DNA of 35,239 bases from Clostridiales bacterium (GTDB taxonomy: Bacteria; Bacillota; Clostridia; Peptostreptococcales; Anaerovoracaceae): contig SVCS01000005.1 in assembly GCA_015058205.1 (NCBI GenBank), positions 1-35,239 on the forward strand, read 5' to 3'. The notes beneath the pieces were generated by a model. It did no database searches. It worked only from the letters and a program-made list of their open reading frames with translations, and was not told the DNA's origin. The position numbers and the translations under genes were made by a program. This document shows, in pieces, positions 24,472 to 32,330 of the stretch. Numbering within the stretch: position 1 is the stretch's first letter; each line of letters opens with the position of its first letter.

Positions 24472-24511
24472 ATTATATCCCACAACCCTGTTGCAAAATG
24501 TTGTTACAACA
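24472..24511 (-). promoter_or_regulatory. Promoter of the molybdenum run with TGTTGT-T-ACAACA repeat at -40
   Basis: A TATAAT (minus strand, 24472-24477) has no TTGACA-like -35. Instead the perfect inverted repeat TGTTGT, one base, ACAACA (24499-24511) is centred about 40 bases upstream of the predicted start, the place of class II activator sites for Crp/Fnr proteins. A Crp/Fnr gene with a similar repeat upstream lies at 30068-30733. Confidence 0.5.
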
Positions 24512-24515
24512 ACAA

Positions 24516-24553
24516 AAAACGACGAATTTCCTATTTCACAAACTCGTCGTTTT
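24516..24553. terminator. Bidirectional terminator after the MoxR operon
   Basis: AAAACGACGA and TCGTCGTTTT flank an 18-base loop, with runs of A before and T after, so it can work on either strand. On the minus strand it ends the moxR-DUF58-transglutaminase-secreted protein operon. Confidence 0.75.
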
Positions 24554-24604
24554 CGTTTTGAATGATTGATACGTGCAGCGACTCTGCTGTCCTGTGGTTC
24601 TCTG

Positions 24605-25738
24605 CTAATCAGGGAACGAACATGTAAGTGTTATCGTGCTCGAATCTTTCAGTATTGTCCCCAGATTCGGACTGCAGCTCCACTGGATCGAGTTGAATAC
24701 ACTGTCCTCATTCTCATCCTTCCAGTCACTGTATTCCTGAGGGGTTTCATCTTCTCCAACACCCTCTAGATATTTGTCGTACTTATCCTTCAGCACTTCT
24801 TCTAATTTTTTATCAAAGTCGCTGTTCAGAAGTTCTTTTGGTACGGAAATGACGTCATCCTCAACAGATACACCCGCTTCTTTCAATGCGTCAGCAACTG
24901 TCTTGTCTTCTTCTATTTCGATATCTGGAATGCTGACATACTCACCTGAAACCTTCACTTGCGTCTTCTGAGGCGTTGGCTCCGTACCCTGTGTTGGATC
25001 TGTATTCGTGCCGCCGGAGTTTCCGGCACCCACCTTGACCGTATACGGTCCAAGCGTTGCTTTCTTCTTTGTCTTTTTATCTGTTGCTGTTATTGTGATT
25101 TTGTTCTTTCCTTCGCCCAGCTCTATCTTATAGTAATGACTTCCGCCATCCGATTTGTATAACGTAGCGCTGCCACCCACAACGCTGACCTTGATATTGT
25201 CGCTGCTGATGGCATTCTTTGTCCTGAAAGGATAGGCACGGGCGGTGACCCTGATCTTAAAAGTGTCGCCCGCTACCGGCTTCTCAAGCTTCGAGATTTC
25301 ACTTGAAACATCCGAAGTTATTCTTGGTGCTTTGGACGTCTTAAAGGAATGACCCCTGTACCTGAAGTGGGAACTGCTGCCTGATCGGAACACTCTGGAT
25401 CCGCTGAATGGCCGCAGGGTATTCGGGTTCCTTGCTGCATTTGCCGCGTTGATTTTATTCTGCTTTTTCTGGAGTTTATAATCCTTTTCCTGTTTCTTGC
25501 TCAGCTTATAGCCATCTCCGCTGACAAGCACCTGGTACCGGTCTTTGTTGATACCATTCACTGGATCATGTCCCTTGTCAGCCACATGCGAACTGAGCGT
25601 TCCATAAACAGTGCCTGTCCCTGCAGCGAGAACTGCAACAACAATCAAAGACAACAAATGTCTCTTCAGAAACCGGTTATTGATCTTAAGGCCGCCGGGT
25701 TTCGGCATTTTCACTTTTCCCAAATTCGGCAGTTTCAT
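24605..25738 (-). CDS. Membrane-anchored exported protein of the MoxR operon
   Basis: This is a protein of 377 residues that I do not recognise by name. A basic N-terminus (KVKMPKPGGLKINNRFLKRH) precedes one membrane segment, LLSLIVVAVLAAGTGTVYGT, so the rest should face outwards. A Lys/Gln-rich helical stretch follows, then at about residues 160-225 a beta-rich Ig-like segment (GEGKNKITITATDKKTKK). After a Thr/Pro/Gly linker comes a C-terminal part with DKTVADALKEAGV and GTILKDSSTITLTC that faintly recalls PASTA domains. Its ATG overlaps the stop of the transglutaminase-like gene (ATGA), so it is the last gene of that operon. A surface-associated role is likely; nothing more can be read. Confidence 0.75.
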   Translation of the reverse strand: MKLPNLGKVKMPKPGGLKINNRFLKRHLLSLIVVAVLAAGTGTVYGTLSSHVADKGHDPVNGINKDRYQVLVSGDGYKLSKKQEKDYKLQKKQNKINAANAARNPNTLRPFSGSRVFRSGSSSHFRYRGHSFKTSKAPRITSDVSSEISKLEKPVAGDTFKIRVTARAYPFRTKNAISSDNIKVSVVGGSATLYKSDGGSHYYKIELGEGKNKITITATDKKTKKKATLGPYTVKVGAGNSGGTNTDPTQGTEPTPQKTQVKVSGEYVSIPDIEIEEDKTVADALKEAGVSVEDDVISVPKELLNSDFDKKLEEVLKDKYDKYLEGVGEDETPQEYSDWKDENEDSVFNSIQWSCSPNLGTILKDSSTITLTCSFPD

Positions 25739-27834
25739 GATCTCTTCTCCTTCTTCCCAATCTTATTCTTGAGCTTGACAGGACGGATGGAATGCTTCGT
25801 TCCATCGACCACCGCCAGCATAACCTGCCTGTCGCGATCCGTGACCTGATGCATGCTGTAGGATGCTCTGTTTCCGATTTCAGTCGTCAGTTCATCCGCG
25901 GTGAGACCTATTTCATCCATGTATCTGTACATATCTCTGACGGCCTCTCTCGGTTCGCCGTTCCTGAAGAACTTCTTTCTCTTACGCAGCTGAAGCGCTC
26001 TTCTGACTACTCTTCCAACCAGAATGGCAAGCAGCGCAAGGATCGCAAGCGCAATCAACGCTCCTACGATCATCAGGAATCTGGACATCTTTTTGCCAAT
26101 GCCTTTGTCGATATCCTGATAGTTATCCTCCGGCGCCTGCCCTTTGGCCTTATTCTCATCAAAGTTGTTCTTCACAGACTTGTTGCTGATTCCGATATTG
26201 TAATCTGCTTCCTCCATGACCCCTGCATATTCAGGGCATGTCTCTACAGGAACAAACCCGATCCCATCTACATAGATTTCCGTCCACGCGTGGGCCGCCC
26301 CCTGTTCCACATTGATCGGACCGCCCAAACTGTTCTGCACATCATCCGGTGTGATGAGATAACCTTCTACATACCTTGCAGGAATACCGTAGTAGCGGAA
26401 CATCATTGTCGCCACTGTTGCATAATGGACATCGTATCCGAGTCCTGTCTTGAAGAAGTTTCTCACTGCGGACTTTTTGCCAGCAGGTTTGCCTGGATTT
26501 TCATCGTAATTCGCATAGGTCATCAAAATACTTTTGACTTTCCTGATCGCTGTATTATATTCAATGTGCCCTCTGCTCTGATCGCCTTTATCGCCAACAT
26601 ATTTTTCAAGAGCTGCAGCATCCTCATCGGAAATGAAGAGATAGTTATCGTAAACGTATTTATTGTAATGGCTCTCAACCGTCATGTATTCGTCGATCTT
26701 CGCCTTGTTTTTCGTCGTAAACAGCTTCCCTGCTACCCTGGTCCATTTGCTGACTGCATTTGCGCCCATTGTGTAGGAGTACTCCTTCAGTCTGGATCCC
26801 CTGGTTGCGGTGATAAAGCTGTCATTCCAATTCTTTGCCCCGGCAACTCCGTGTTTGTTTATTTCATACGGAATGTACGCATATTTTCTGGAAGCCTGCT
26901 CGACCTTAACTGCAACAGTTGACTTGACGCCCCGGTCGAATCCAGCAAGCCGCGCTGCCTGCCCGACCTGCCCCAGTCCATTCAATCCTGCACGATGGAA
27001 CCAGTAGATACGGTTTCTGTTCTCATAATAGGAAGAGTACGGCAGTGTCTTCCACTTGCATCCGTCCAGCACGTCCCCTACGAACCCCCTCAGGTATACG
27101 GACTGCGGATCGGTCATCTCTACCGTCAGCGCCAGTCCTTCTCCAGTCGTTCTCTTTGCCTTTGTCAGGTCGCCTTCACCGAGAGGACTCCTGCCGTAAT
27201 ATGACGTTGCGATGCTTTTGCTCGCCTTATCATCGATTTTCTGCACAGCGTCCGGTTTGTCCGCGAGCTTGGAGACAACCGGTACACAGACAATGACCAA
27301 CGCCAATCCAACAACCGCCAGCGCATAAGCCATTCTGCTCCAGCGCCAGCCGCGGGAATCTGCTTTCCTGCCTGGGCAAACCGCCAGAAACATAACCACG
27401 CCGAGAGCCAGTACAGCCATGCTGATTACCGATGCGCTCAGTCCGAATCCTATGGTCACCGGCAAGAAGAGCAATGGATAAATCAATGTGAACCATTTGT
27501 TTCCGCTCTTTGCGATGAGGATGGACAGGATCACGAAGAAAAGCAGTACTGCCGTCAGGAACAGACCGCTTTCATCTGACGCACCCTTGAGCTGGTCCAG
27601 AAAGATGCCTTCCTTCCCCGCCAGAGTTTCTGCAATCTGGTTCCAGGATCTGATCATACCGCCCGGGAAACTGCCGCTTCCGATACCGCCTCCGGCCTTC
27701 AGACCAAACTGGCTCTTGAACACCATAAAAGCGCCGATACCCATGATGATGCCGGTTATGAGATACTTGGCGTATTCAATTATCAGGGACTTCTTATTTG
27801 AAGTCTTCCGGTCCGTATAAATCAGTCTTTCCAT
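25735..27834 (-). CDS. Multi-spanning transglutaminase-like protein, catalytic Cys apparently replaced by Asp
   Basis: The 699 residues have about six N-terminal membrane spans, a long outer region, one span near residue 610 (FLMIVGALIALAILALLAIL) and a cytoplasmic tail. The transglutaminase-like core is at about residues 455-530: GLGYDVHYATVATMMFRYYG, IPARYVEGYL, then AHAWTEIYVDGIGFVPVE. In active relatives the first block reads GYC-x-H/Y-F/Y-A; here the position of Cys is Asp 468, codon GAT at 26431-26433. The His of HAW and an acidic residue near VPVE remain. It may therefore be a binding protein or use another mechanism. It sits in the MoxR-DUF58-transglutaminase order common in bacteria, and its start overlaps the DUF58 gene by 41 bases. 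Confidence 0.88.
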   Translation of the reverse strand: MERLIYTDRKTSNKKSLIIEYAKYLITGIIMGIGAFMVFKSQFGLKAGGGIGSGSFPGGMIRSWNQIAETLAGKEGIFLDQLKGASDESGLFLTAVLLFFVILSILIAKSGNKWFTLIYPLLFLPVTIGFGLSASVISMAVLALGVVMFLAVCPGRKADSRGWRWSRMAYALAVVGLALVIVCVPVVSKLADKPDAVQKIDDKASKSIATSYYGRSPLGEGDLTKAKRTTGEGLALTVEMTDPQSVYLRGFVGDVLDGCKWKTLPYSSYYENRNRIYWFHRAGLNGLGQVGQAARLAGFDRGVKSTVAVKVEQASRKYAYIPYEINKHGVAGAKNWNDSFITATRGSRLKEYSYTMGANAVSKWTRVAGKLFTTKNKAKIDEYMTVESHYNKYVYDNYLFISDEDAAALEKYVGDKGDQSRGHIEYNTAIRKVKSILMTYANYDENPGKPAGKKSAVRNFFKTGLGYDVHYATVATMMFRYYGIPARYVEGYLITPDDVQNSLGGPINVEQGAAHAWTEIYVDGIGFVPVETCPEYAGVMEEADYNIGISNKSVKNNFDENKAKGQAPEDNYQDIDKGIGKKMSRFLMIVGALIALAILALLAILVGRVVRRALQLRKRKKFFRNGEPREAVRDMYRYMDEIGLTADELTTEIGNRASYSMHQVTDRDRQVMLAVVDGTKHSIRPVKLKNKIGKKEKRS

Positions 27835-28882
27835 AGTTCATGAGTATTTCTGTACCGTCAGCTTCCTCAGAAATGTATATGTAATTAGAGAATTCTTTAT
27901 CGATATCCGACTCAGCAAACTGCTGCGCTGCGGATTTGTCACTATCTCTAAATGGGCTGGATATCAGCGATGTGACCGCCATCCAGAAGGACTCCTCGCT
28001 GTCGATTCTGACCGTTTCAAATCTGTCGTTCAGATAATCAAACCATCCCAGGGAATGATACACTCCTTTCCTGAGCAATGTATAAGACAGTGACGATGTG
28101 AACTCTATCTTCTTGTCAATCTGATTCTTATCATCAGACGACGGCCTCTTATCTAATATGACAAGGACACGGTTCTCGATTGGCAGACCGTGTTCTCTTA
28201 TCATAATCTCATCCAGTTTGCTGGAAAGTTTCCAATGGATGGCTTTGTAACTATCTCCTTCTCCATAAGCCTTGATGTCGAACATCTCCGATGGATCATT
28301 GCCCTTCTGACTCTGTGAGTATTTATAGCTCTCCATATCGTAAGTGCTCACTTCCTCTGGAGAAATCACAAGCTCTGCAATCTGCGGCAGATAATAGAGA
28401 TTGCTGTCCAGCTCACTGTTCCTGTCATAGGATGTCTTCTTTGAGAAGATGCCCAGCGGGTCAGTGATTACGGCCTCTGCAGCAGTCAGTTTCAGGAGTC
28501 CGCAGTGTTCATCTTCTAATGCAAAATCAATCCTGTCCTGTTTGCCCGGCCAGATGGAGAAGTCCGAGTTGATCTCATCCTTCTCACCGTTGAGCATGTT
28601 CTCCGCAATCACCTTCGTCCTGCACTTGATGATCGGCAGTCTTCCGGGATTGGATACCGTGAATGCCGCCTTCGCCTTTTGTCCTCTCTCTCCCTGGAGC
28701 GGCGTTTGAATCACTGCCGAAATCATTCCTCCCGTCAGTCCGGTGATCAGCGCTGCTCCGCCCAGCAGCACTGCGAACAGCACCACAAGAAACGCTGCGT
28801 ACCCTGCGTCTGTAAACAGGTATAGCGCAACGCTTGCAAGTAGAAGTCCTATGAGGATGAATGTACGAACACTTACTTTCAT
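27794..28882 (-). CDS. DUF58 domain membrane protein
   Basis: The 362-residue protein has two N-terminal membrane segments (FILIGLLLASVALYLF and AALITGLTGGMISAVI) followed by a soluble part. The DUF58 signature is at about residues 205-235, FDIKAYGEGDSYKAIHWKLS then IMIREHG, leading into a von Willebrand A-like strand NRVLVILDKR. Such proteins act together with MoxR ATPases, probably in assembly or activation of envelope complexes; the exact function is not known for this group. It follows moxR by 15 bases and overlaps the start of the transglutaminase-like gene by 41 bases. Confidence 0.9.
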   Translation of the reverse strand: MKVSVRTFILIGLLLASVALYLFTDAGYAAFLVVLFAVLLGGAALITGLTGGMISAVIQTPLQGERGQKAKAAFTVSNPGRLPIIKCRTKVIAENMLNGEKDEINSDFSIWPGKQDRIDFALEDEHCGLLKLTAAEAVITDPLGIFSKKTSYDRNSELDSNLYYLPQIAELVISPEEVSTYDMESYKYSQSQKGNDPSEMFDIKAYGEGDSYKAIHWKLSSKLDEIMIREHGLPIENRVLVILDKRPSSDDKNQIDKKIEFTSSLSYTLLRKGVYHSLGWFDYLNDRFETVRIDSEESFWMAVTSLISSPFRDSDKSAAQQFAESDIDKEFSNYIYISEEADGTEILMNYGKTDLYGPEDFK

Positions 28883-28897
28883 TGGAATGCCGATCTT

Positions 28898-29824
28898 TTA
28901 CTTAGCTGCCTTTTTACTGCCGATGATTTCGTCGAGAATGTTCTCCTTCGTAACGCCTGTCAGCTGCGCCTTCGGCTGGAGAACCAGTCTGTGTGCACAG
29001 ACATCCTTGAATACATTCTGGATGTTCTCCGGTGCCACGAAATCCTGTCCTTTGATGTAAGCGTCTGCCTTTGCCATATCTGCAAGGGCCAACGCACCTC
29101 TTGGGCTAAGTCCAAGTCTGACGAACGGGTGCTTTCTCGTCGCTTCAGCAAGTTCTGAAATATATCCGTAAATCTTATCGTCAACAAACATCATTCTAGC
29201 CTGGGCCTTCATCTGTAGGATGTCCTCTTTTGTGACAACTGTTCTGACCGTTGAGAGAGGATCCTGCACGCTTCTGTCCTTGAGAATTTTCGCCTGATCT
29301 TCTGCAGACGGATAGCCAATAGAGAGCTGTACCATGAATCTGTCCAGCTGTGACTCCGGCAGCATCTGTGTTCCTGCAGTACCGATCGGATTCTGTGTCG
29401 CAACAACGATGAATGGTTCCGGAAGTTTATATGTCTTACCATCTACGGTTACCTTTCCCTCCTGCATGACTTCAAGCAGCGCGGACTGCGTTTTACTTGA
29501 GGTTCTGTTGATTTCGTCCGCCAGAAGGAAGTTGGTAATAACTGCTCCCGCCGTATATTTGAACTCACCGCTTGCCTTGTCATACATGCTGAATCCTGTA
29601 ATGTCAGACGGTACCACGTCTGGCGTGAACTGCACTCTCTTGAAGTGCAGACCCATGGCCTTGCTGAATGCAAGCGCCATTGTTGTCTTGCCTACGCCCG
29701 GTATATCTTCCAGCAGGATATGGCCGCCGGCAATGATTGCCGTCATCACTTTATCGATTGCATCATCCTTACCGATGATTGCTCTTTTGACTTCGTTTTT
29801 TACTGCGAGAATTCTGTTATCCAT
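28898..29824 (-). CDS. MoxR-type AAA+ ATPase
   Basis: MoxR ATPases are chaperone-like motors working with DUF58/VWA proteins. The 308 residues include Walker A DIPGVGKTTMALAFSKA near residue 40, FTPDVVPSDITGF, Walker B FLLADEINRTSSKTQSALLE with the following MQEGKVTVDGKTYKLPEPF, and VVATQNPIGTAGT. The start is supported by GGAGGTAATCCATCG. It is first of a four-gene operon. An upstream TTGT-CATA-ACAA repeat at 29932-29943 may be a regulator site. Confidence 0.94.
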   Translation of the reverse strand: MDNRILAVKNEVKRAIIGKDDAIDKVMTAIIAGGHILLEDIPGVGKTTMALAFSKAMGLHFKRVQFTPDVVPSDITGFSMYDKASGEFKYTAGAVITNFLLADEINRTSSKTQSALLEVMQEGKVTVDGKTYKLPEPFIVVATQNPIGTAGTQMLPESQLDRFMVQLSIGYPSAEDQAKILKDRSVQDPLSTVRTVVTKEDILQMKAQARMMFVDDKIYGYISELAEATRKHPFVRLGLSPRGALALADMAKADAYIKGQDFVAPENIQNVFKDVCAHRLVLQPKAQLTGVTKENILDEIIGSKKAAK

Positions 29825-29931
29825 CGATGGATTACCTCCGTGTCAAATACATGGTGTCTATTTTTCCTTAAATATTATCTTACCACAAGAGCACAGGATA
29901 ATAAAGAAGTCGGCTCCTGTTTTGCAGAGTG

Positions 29932-29943
29932 TTGTCATAACAA
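29932..29943. promoter_or_regulatory. Inverted repeat TTGT-N4-ACAA upstream of moxR
   Basis: TTGT CATA ACAA lies in the 243-base gap between moxR and the Crp/Fnr gene. If GATAAT (29874-29879, minus strand) is the moxR -10, the repeat is centred about 70 bases upstream of the start, a possible class I activator position. Weak on its own; it resembles sites at 24499-24511 and 30782-30789. Confidence 0.3.
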
Positions 29944-29948
29944 AACAA

Positions 29949-29966
29949 CAGCGGGTCTCCCCGCTG
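29949..29966 (-). terminator. Terminator of the Crp/Fnr gene
   Basis: On the minus strand CAGCGGG, loop GAGA, CCCGCTG, then TTGTTTTGTT. It ends the Crp/Fnr transcript, just after the small ORF at 29994-30068. Confidence 0.8.
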
Positions 29967-29993
29967 CTGTTCACAAGTCAAATAAGTCAATAA

Positions 29994-30068
29994 TCAAAAC
30001 GTTTTTTCGTTTTTCAGCAGATTCATCATACTTCCCCAGATGATGTTTGTATGTTGTTCTGCCAACAT
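29994..30068 (-). CDS. Possible 24-residue small protein coupled to the Crp/Fnr gene
   Basis: The Crp/Fnr stop codon overlaps an ATG as TAATG, and this frame runs 24 codons (MLAEQHTNIIWGSMMNLLKN...) to a TGA, just before the transcription terminator. The stop/start overlap is a common form of translational coupling, and the peptide could form one amphipathic helix. There is no separate ribosome binding site, and chance occurrence of an ORF this short is likely. It is too short for the ORF track. I offer it as a candidate only. Confidence 0.3.
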   Translation of the reverse strand: MLAEQHTNIIWGSMMNLLKNEKTF

Positions 30069-30733
30069 TATTTCGTTTTTTTATCTTTTTTCTTCAGGAT
30101 GGTAAAGGATGAACCTTTGAAGTCGATGATTCCTTCCTTCTTCATCTTGCTGAGTTCATTGGACAGGGCTGATCTGTTGACACAGAGAAACTGTGCCAGC
30201 TGCTCCCGGTTCATTCGCACCGTTACCGTATCTGCACCGGCTTTTGCCTGCAGGACGTGCAGATAAACCATGATCCTTTCCCTGAGTCCGCGCTCCGCCA
30301 GAATCTCAATCTTATGACCCATCTTGATATTGTTGTCCGCCATCATATAGTTAAGAGCACTGTTCAATGTTTCGGCGTAAGGGCTTTTGCGGATGGAATG
30401 CATGGATACAAATACAATCTCCGACGCTTCATTGCTGATGAAGTCGAAGGCCGCAATACGGCTTTTTGATACCGCAAAAGCAAGGCCGAATACCGACCCC
30501 TCATCAAAGACATCAACAATATGGACTTCTCCGTTCAGATAGGTTTTCTCGCTTCTGACACTGCCCTTTTTGACGATGCAGAACTTGTCAATAATGTCCC
30601 CCTCGAAGAAAATCGTCTCTCCCGGACCATAGCTTCTGCCGGAAATCTTGAGCTGCTGAAACGCCTCTATGTAGTCTGTCTTTTTCAGTTCGTCGAACAG
30701 ACCGCTTTCGATTACACTTTCAAGATACTGCAT
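30068..30733 (-). CDS. Crp/Fnr family transcriptional regulator
   Basis: The 221 residues have a cyclic-nucleotide-binding-like beta barrel (GRSYGPGETIFFEGD, EVHIVDVFDEGSVFGLAF), a dimer helix and a C-terminal helix-turn-helix (MNREQLAQFLCVNRSALSNELSKM). There is no Fnr-type N-terminal cysteine set, so the effector cannot be read. In strict anaerobes this group often controls redox, nitrosative stress or metal-related genes. It is preceded by TATAAT at 30763-30768 and an inverted repeat overlapping the -35 region, suggesting autoregulation. A terminator follows. Confidence 0.93.
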   Translation of the reverse strand: MQYLESVIESGLFDELKKTDYIEAFQQLKISGRSYGPGETIFFEGDIIDKFCIVKKGSVRSEKTYLNGEVHIVDVFDEGSVFGLAFAVSKSRIAAFDFISNEASEIVFVSMHSIRKSPYAETLNSALNYMMADNNIKMGHKIEILAERGLRERIMVYLHVLQAKAGADTVTVRMNREQLAQFLCVNRSALSNELSKMKKEGIIDFKGSSFTILKKKDKKTK

Positions 30734-30762
30734 ATGTGCTCCTTCGCCTCTATGTTAGCACA

Positions 30763-30796
30763 ATTATACAGCAAAAAATGTTTGTACAACAACATT
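30763..30796 (-). promoter_or_regulatory. Promoter and inverted repeat upstream of the Crp/Fnr gene
   Basis: A TATAAT (minus strand, 30763-30768) lies below an inverted repeat AATGTT-N8-AACATT (30777-30796) whose core TTGTACAA (30782-30789) is itself palindromic. The core is centred about 30 bases upstream of the predicted start and so overlaps the -35, as expected for autorepression. The repeat reaches into the stop codon of the upstream methyltransferase gene. Confidence 0.5.
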
Positions 30797-31652
30797 ATTC
30801 AAAGGCGCTTTTCATATTCCAACTGATAAACGCCATGGAACTATTATCGTTGTGATCGAACTGCCAGAAGCCATCGAGCTCCTTTCCCTGATAGAATCCT
30901 TTCTCAGGATGATAGATGAGATGCGTTTGGATATATTGAAGGAATTGTTCTTCCTGCTCGTCTGTCATATGTGAAAAACCGCGCCGCAGCGCTTCTTCCG
31001 CTGCTTCAGGGCTCTCATATCTAGCCTGCCTGAACGGCGAATAAATATACTTCAGCTCCGGAAAAACATCTCTGTCCATCAATTCGCCCATAATCATGTA
31101 GTGTATGCCGATGCCGGGACGTTCGTAGCCGATTGCTTTTGCAAGGTGTCTGTCGTAACCTTCCACAGGAATATCCCAGGCTCCAATGCAGCACCTGCGT
31201 TTTGCTACGGACTCAAGCTTCTTGAGAGAACTTGTCAAATCACGTGTAATCAGCGATCGTGATGAGAATGCGATGTCGCACTTTGGAAGATCCCGCATGT
31301 TCCAGTCCTCGTTCCAGTTCAGTTGGATTGGATGAATGCGTTCGGCAACACCAGCCTCTTCTGCGCCCTGCGTCAGATACTTCAGCATTTCCGGTGAGAA
31401 ATCCGCCGCAAACACCTCGTGGCCTTTCTGCGCATAGGGAATTGCCAAGGTCCCTGATCCACATCCCATGTCGAACAGCGTATCTTCCGGCTCTGCTTCT
31501 AGATAGTCGTAAAATATTTCAATGTAAGGATCCGGTTCTCCTACCTTCCTGCGGAACCGCGGCGCAAAGGCATTCCAAAAATCAATATTGTTTGAACGTT
31601 CTTTCGCGTCTTCTGTGTTTCGCCACATTTCATTCCAATTGATCGATGTCAT
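30795..31652 (-). CDS. Class I SAM-dependent methyltransferase
   Basis: The 285 residues contain the SAM-binding LFDMGCGSGTLAIPYAQKG near residue 58, the acidic loop AADFSPEML and IAFSSRSLIT in the usual motif order. The C-terminal part (FRQARYESPEAAEEAL, then FLQYIQTHL) is alpha-helical and may recognise the substrate, which is unknown. Its ATG overlaps the stop of the C39-like gene by four bases (ATGA), so the two are translated together. No transporter, precursor peptide or cofactor gene is nearby to suggest a pathway. Confidence 0.88.
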   Translation of the reverse strand: MTSINWNEMWRNTEDAKERSNNIDFWNAFAPRFRRKVGEPDPYIEIFYDYLEAEPEDTLFDMGCGSGTLAIPYAQKGHEVFAADFSPEMLKYLTQGAEEAGVAERIHPIQLNWNEDWNMRDLPKCDIAFSSRSLITRDLTSSLKKLESVAKRRCCIGAWDIPVEGYDRHLAKAIGYERPGIGIHYMIMGELMDRDVFPELKYIYSPFRQARYESPEAAEEALRRGFSHMTDEQEEQFLQYIQTHLIYHPEKGFYQGKELDGFWQFDHNDNSSMAFISWNMKSAFE

Positions 31653-32278
31653 TGATGCTTCTCCTTCACGATAATCAGTCCGCCGCGTTCTTCCATTCCT
31701 GTCTCCCAGAACCGGTCGAATCTGAGCCAGTGAGCCTTTCCATACGTTGCTGCCTTCGCATAAGTCACCGTCTGATTCCCTTCCTGCCTATCTTCATATC
31801 CGACGAGCAGGAACCAGTGCCACTCAAAAAAACTATATTCTTTTCGCTTGTGATTCAGCATCAGCATTGGAACTGGCATCCCAGCGTCAATTTGTTCCTT
31901 TAGAACCCGCTCTGCCATCGCATAGGTCTCCGTTCCCGGAAACTCTTCCATCTCGATTCCCCTGATGCCGCTGCTGCGCAGATAATCATCTGCGCCGTCA
32001 ATAAATGTTTTCAGATCCTTGATTCCCGTCTTTCGCGGTTTCAGGTATGGCTTCATCTGCATGCCAAACCGGACATATTCCCTGCGCGTCAGTCGCGCCG
32101 CATTGAAGGGAATGCCCTCGGGTATATCACGGAACATCGCCATGTAGATCATCAGATCACACATGGTCAGAGCGCCGCATCCGCCGATGTGCATCCAGAA
32201 ATCCAGAAACCATCTCTGATTTCCTCCGTATGATCTTCCAATATTGAAATATGGTAATTCGTTTCTGTTCAACTCCAC
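31649..32278 (-). CDS. C39-like papain-fold cysteine peptidase or related protein
   Basis: The 209-residue protein has no signal peptide. GNQRWFLDFWMHIGGCGALT near residues 19-38 offers a Gln and a Cys in the spacing of papain-like enzymes, and HWFLLVGYED near residue 150 offers the catalytic His, as in C39-like domains. I know similar proteins from Firmicutes as hypothetical or C39-like. It is the first gene of a two-gene unit with the methyltransferase, with which it overlaps by four bases. The substrate is unknown. Catalytic residues fit, but the family assignment is only moderate. Confidence 0.65.
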   Translation of the reverse strand: MELNRNELPYFNIGRSYGGNQRWFLDFWMHIGGCGALTMCDLMIYMAMFRDIPEGIPFNAARLTRREYVRFGMQMKPYLKPRKTGIKDLKTFIDGADDYLRSSGIRGIEMEEFPGTETYAMAERVLKEQIDAGMPVPMLMLNHKRKEYSFFEWHWFLLVGYEDRQEGNQTVTYAKAATYGKAHWLRFDRFWETGMEERGGLIIVKEKHQ

Positions 32279-32330
32279 GCTCCTTGTGTGAAACTATATC
32301 ACAACTTCTGTTTTCGCGAAAGGTACAGCG

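Noticed and set aside
24432-24604. A molybdenum cofactor riboswitch before the molybdenum run
   Set aside because: The promoter lies about 40 bases from the start codon, leaving no room for the riboswitch structure; the rest is a terminator and an inverted repeat.
25792-26922. Plus-strand ORF of 376 residues
   Set aside because: Antisense to the transglutaminase-like gene, without motifs or a ribosome binding site.
32285-32310. A Crp or Rex operator in TTGTGTGAAACTATATCACAA before the NTPase gene
   Set aside because: The arms TGTGA and TCACA are seven bases apart rather than six, and the TTGTG/CACAA arms have 11 rather than 8 bases between, so neither consensus fits.
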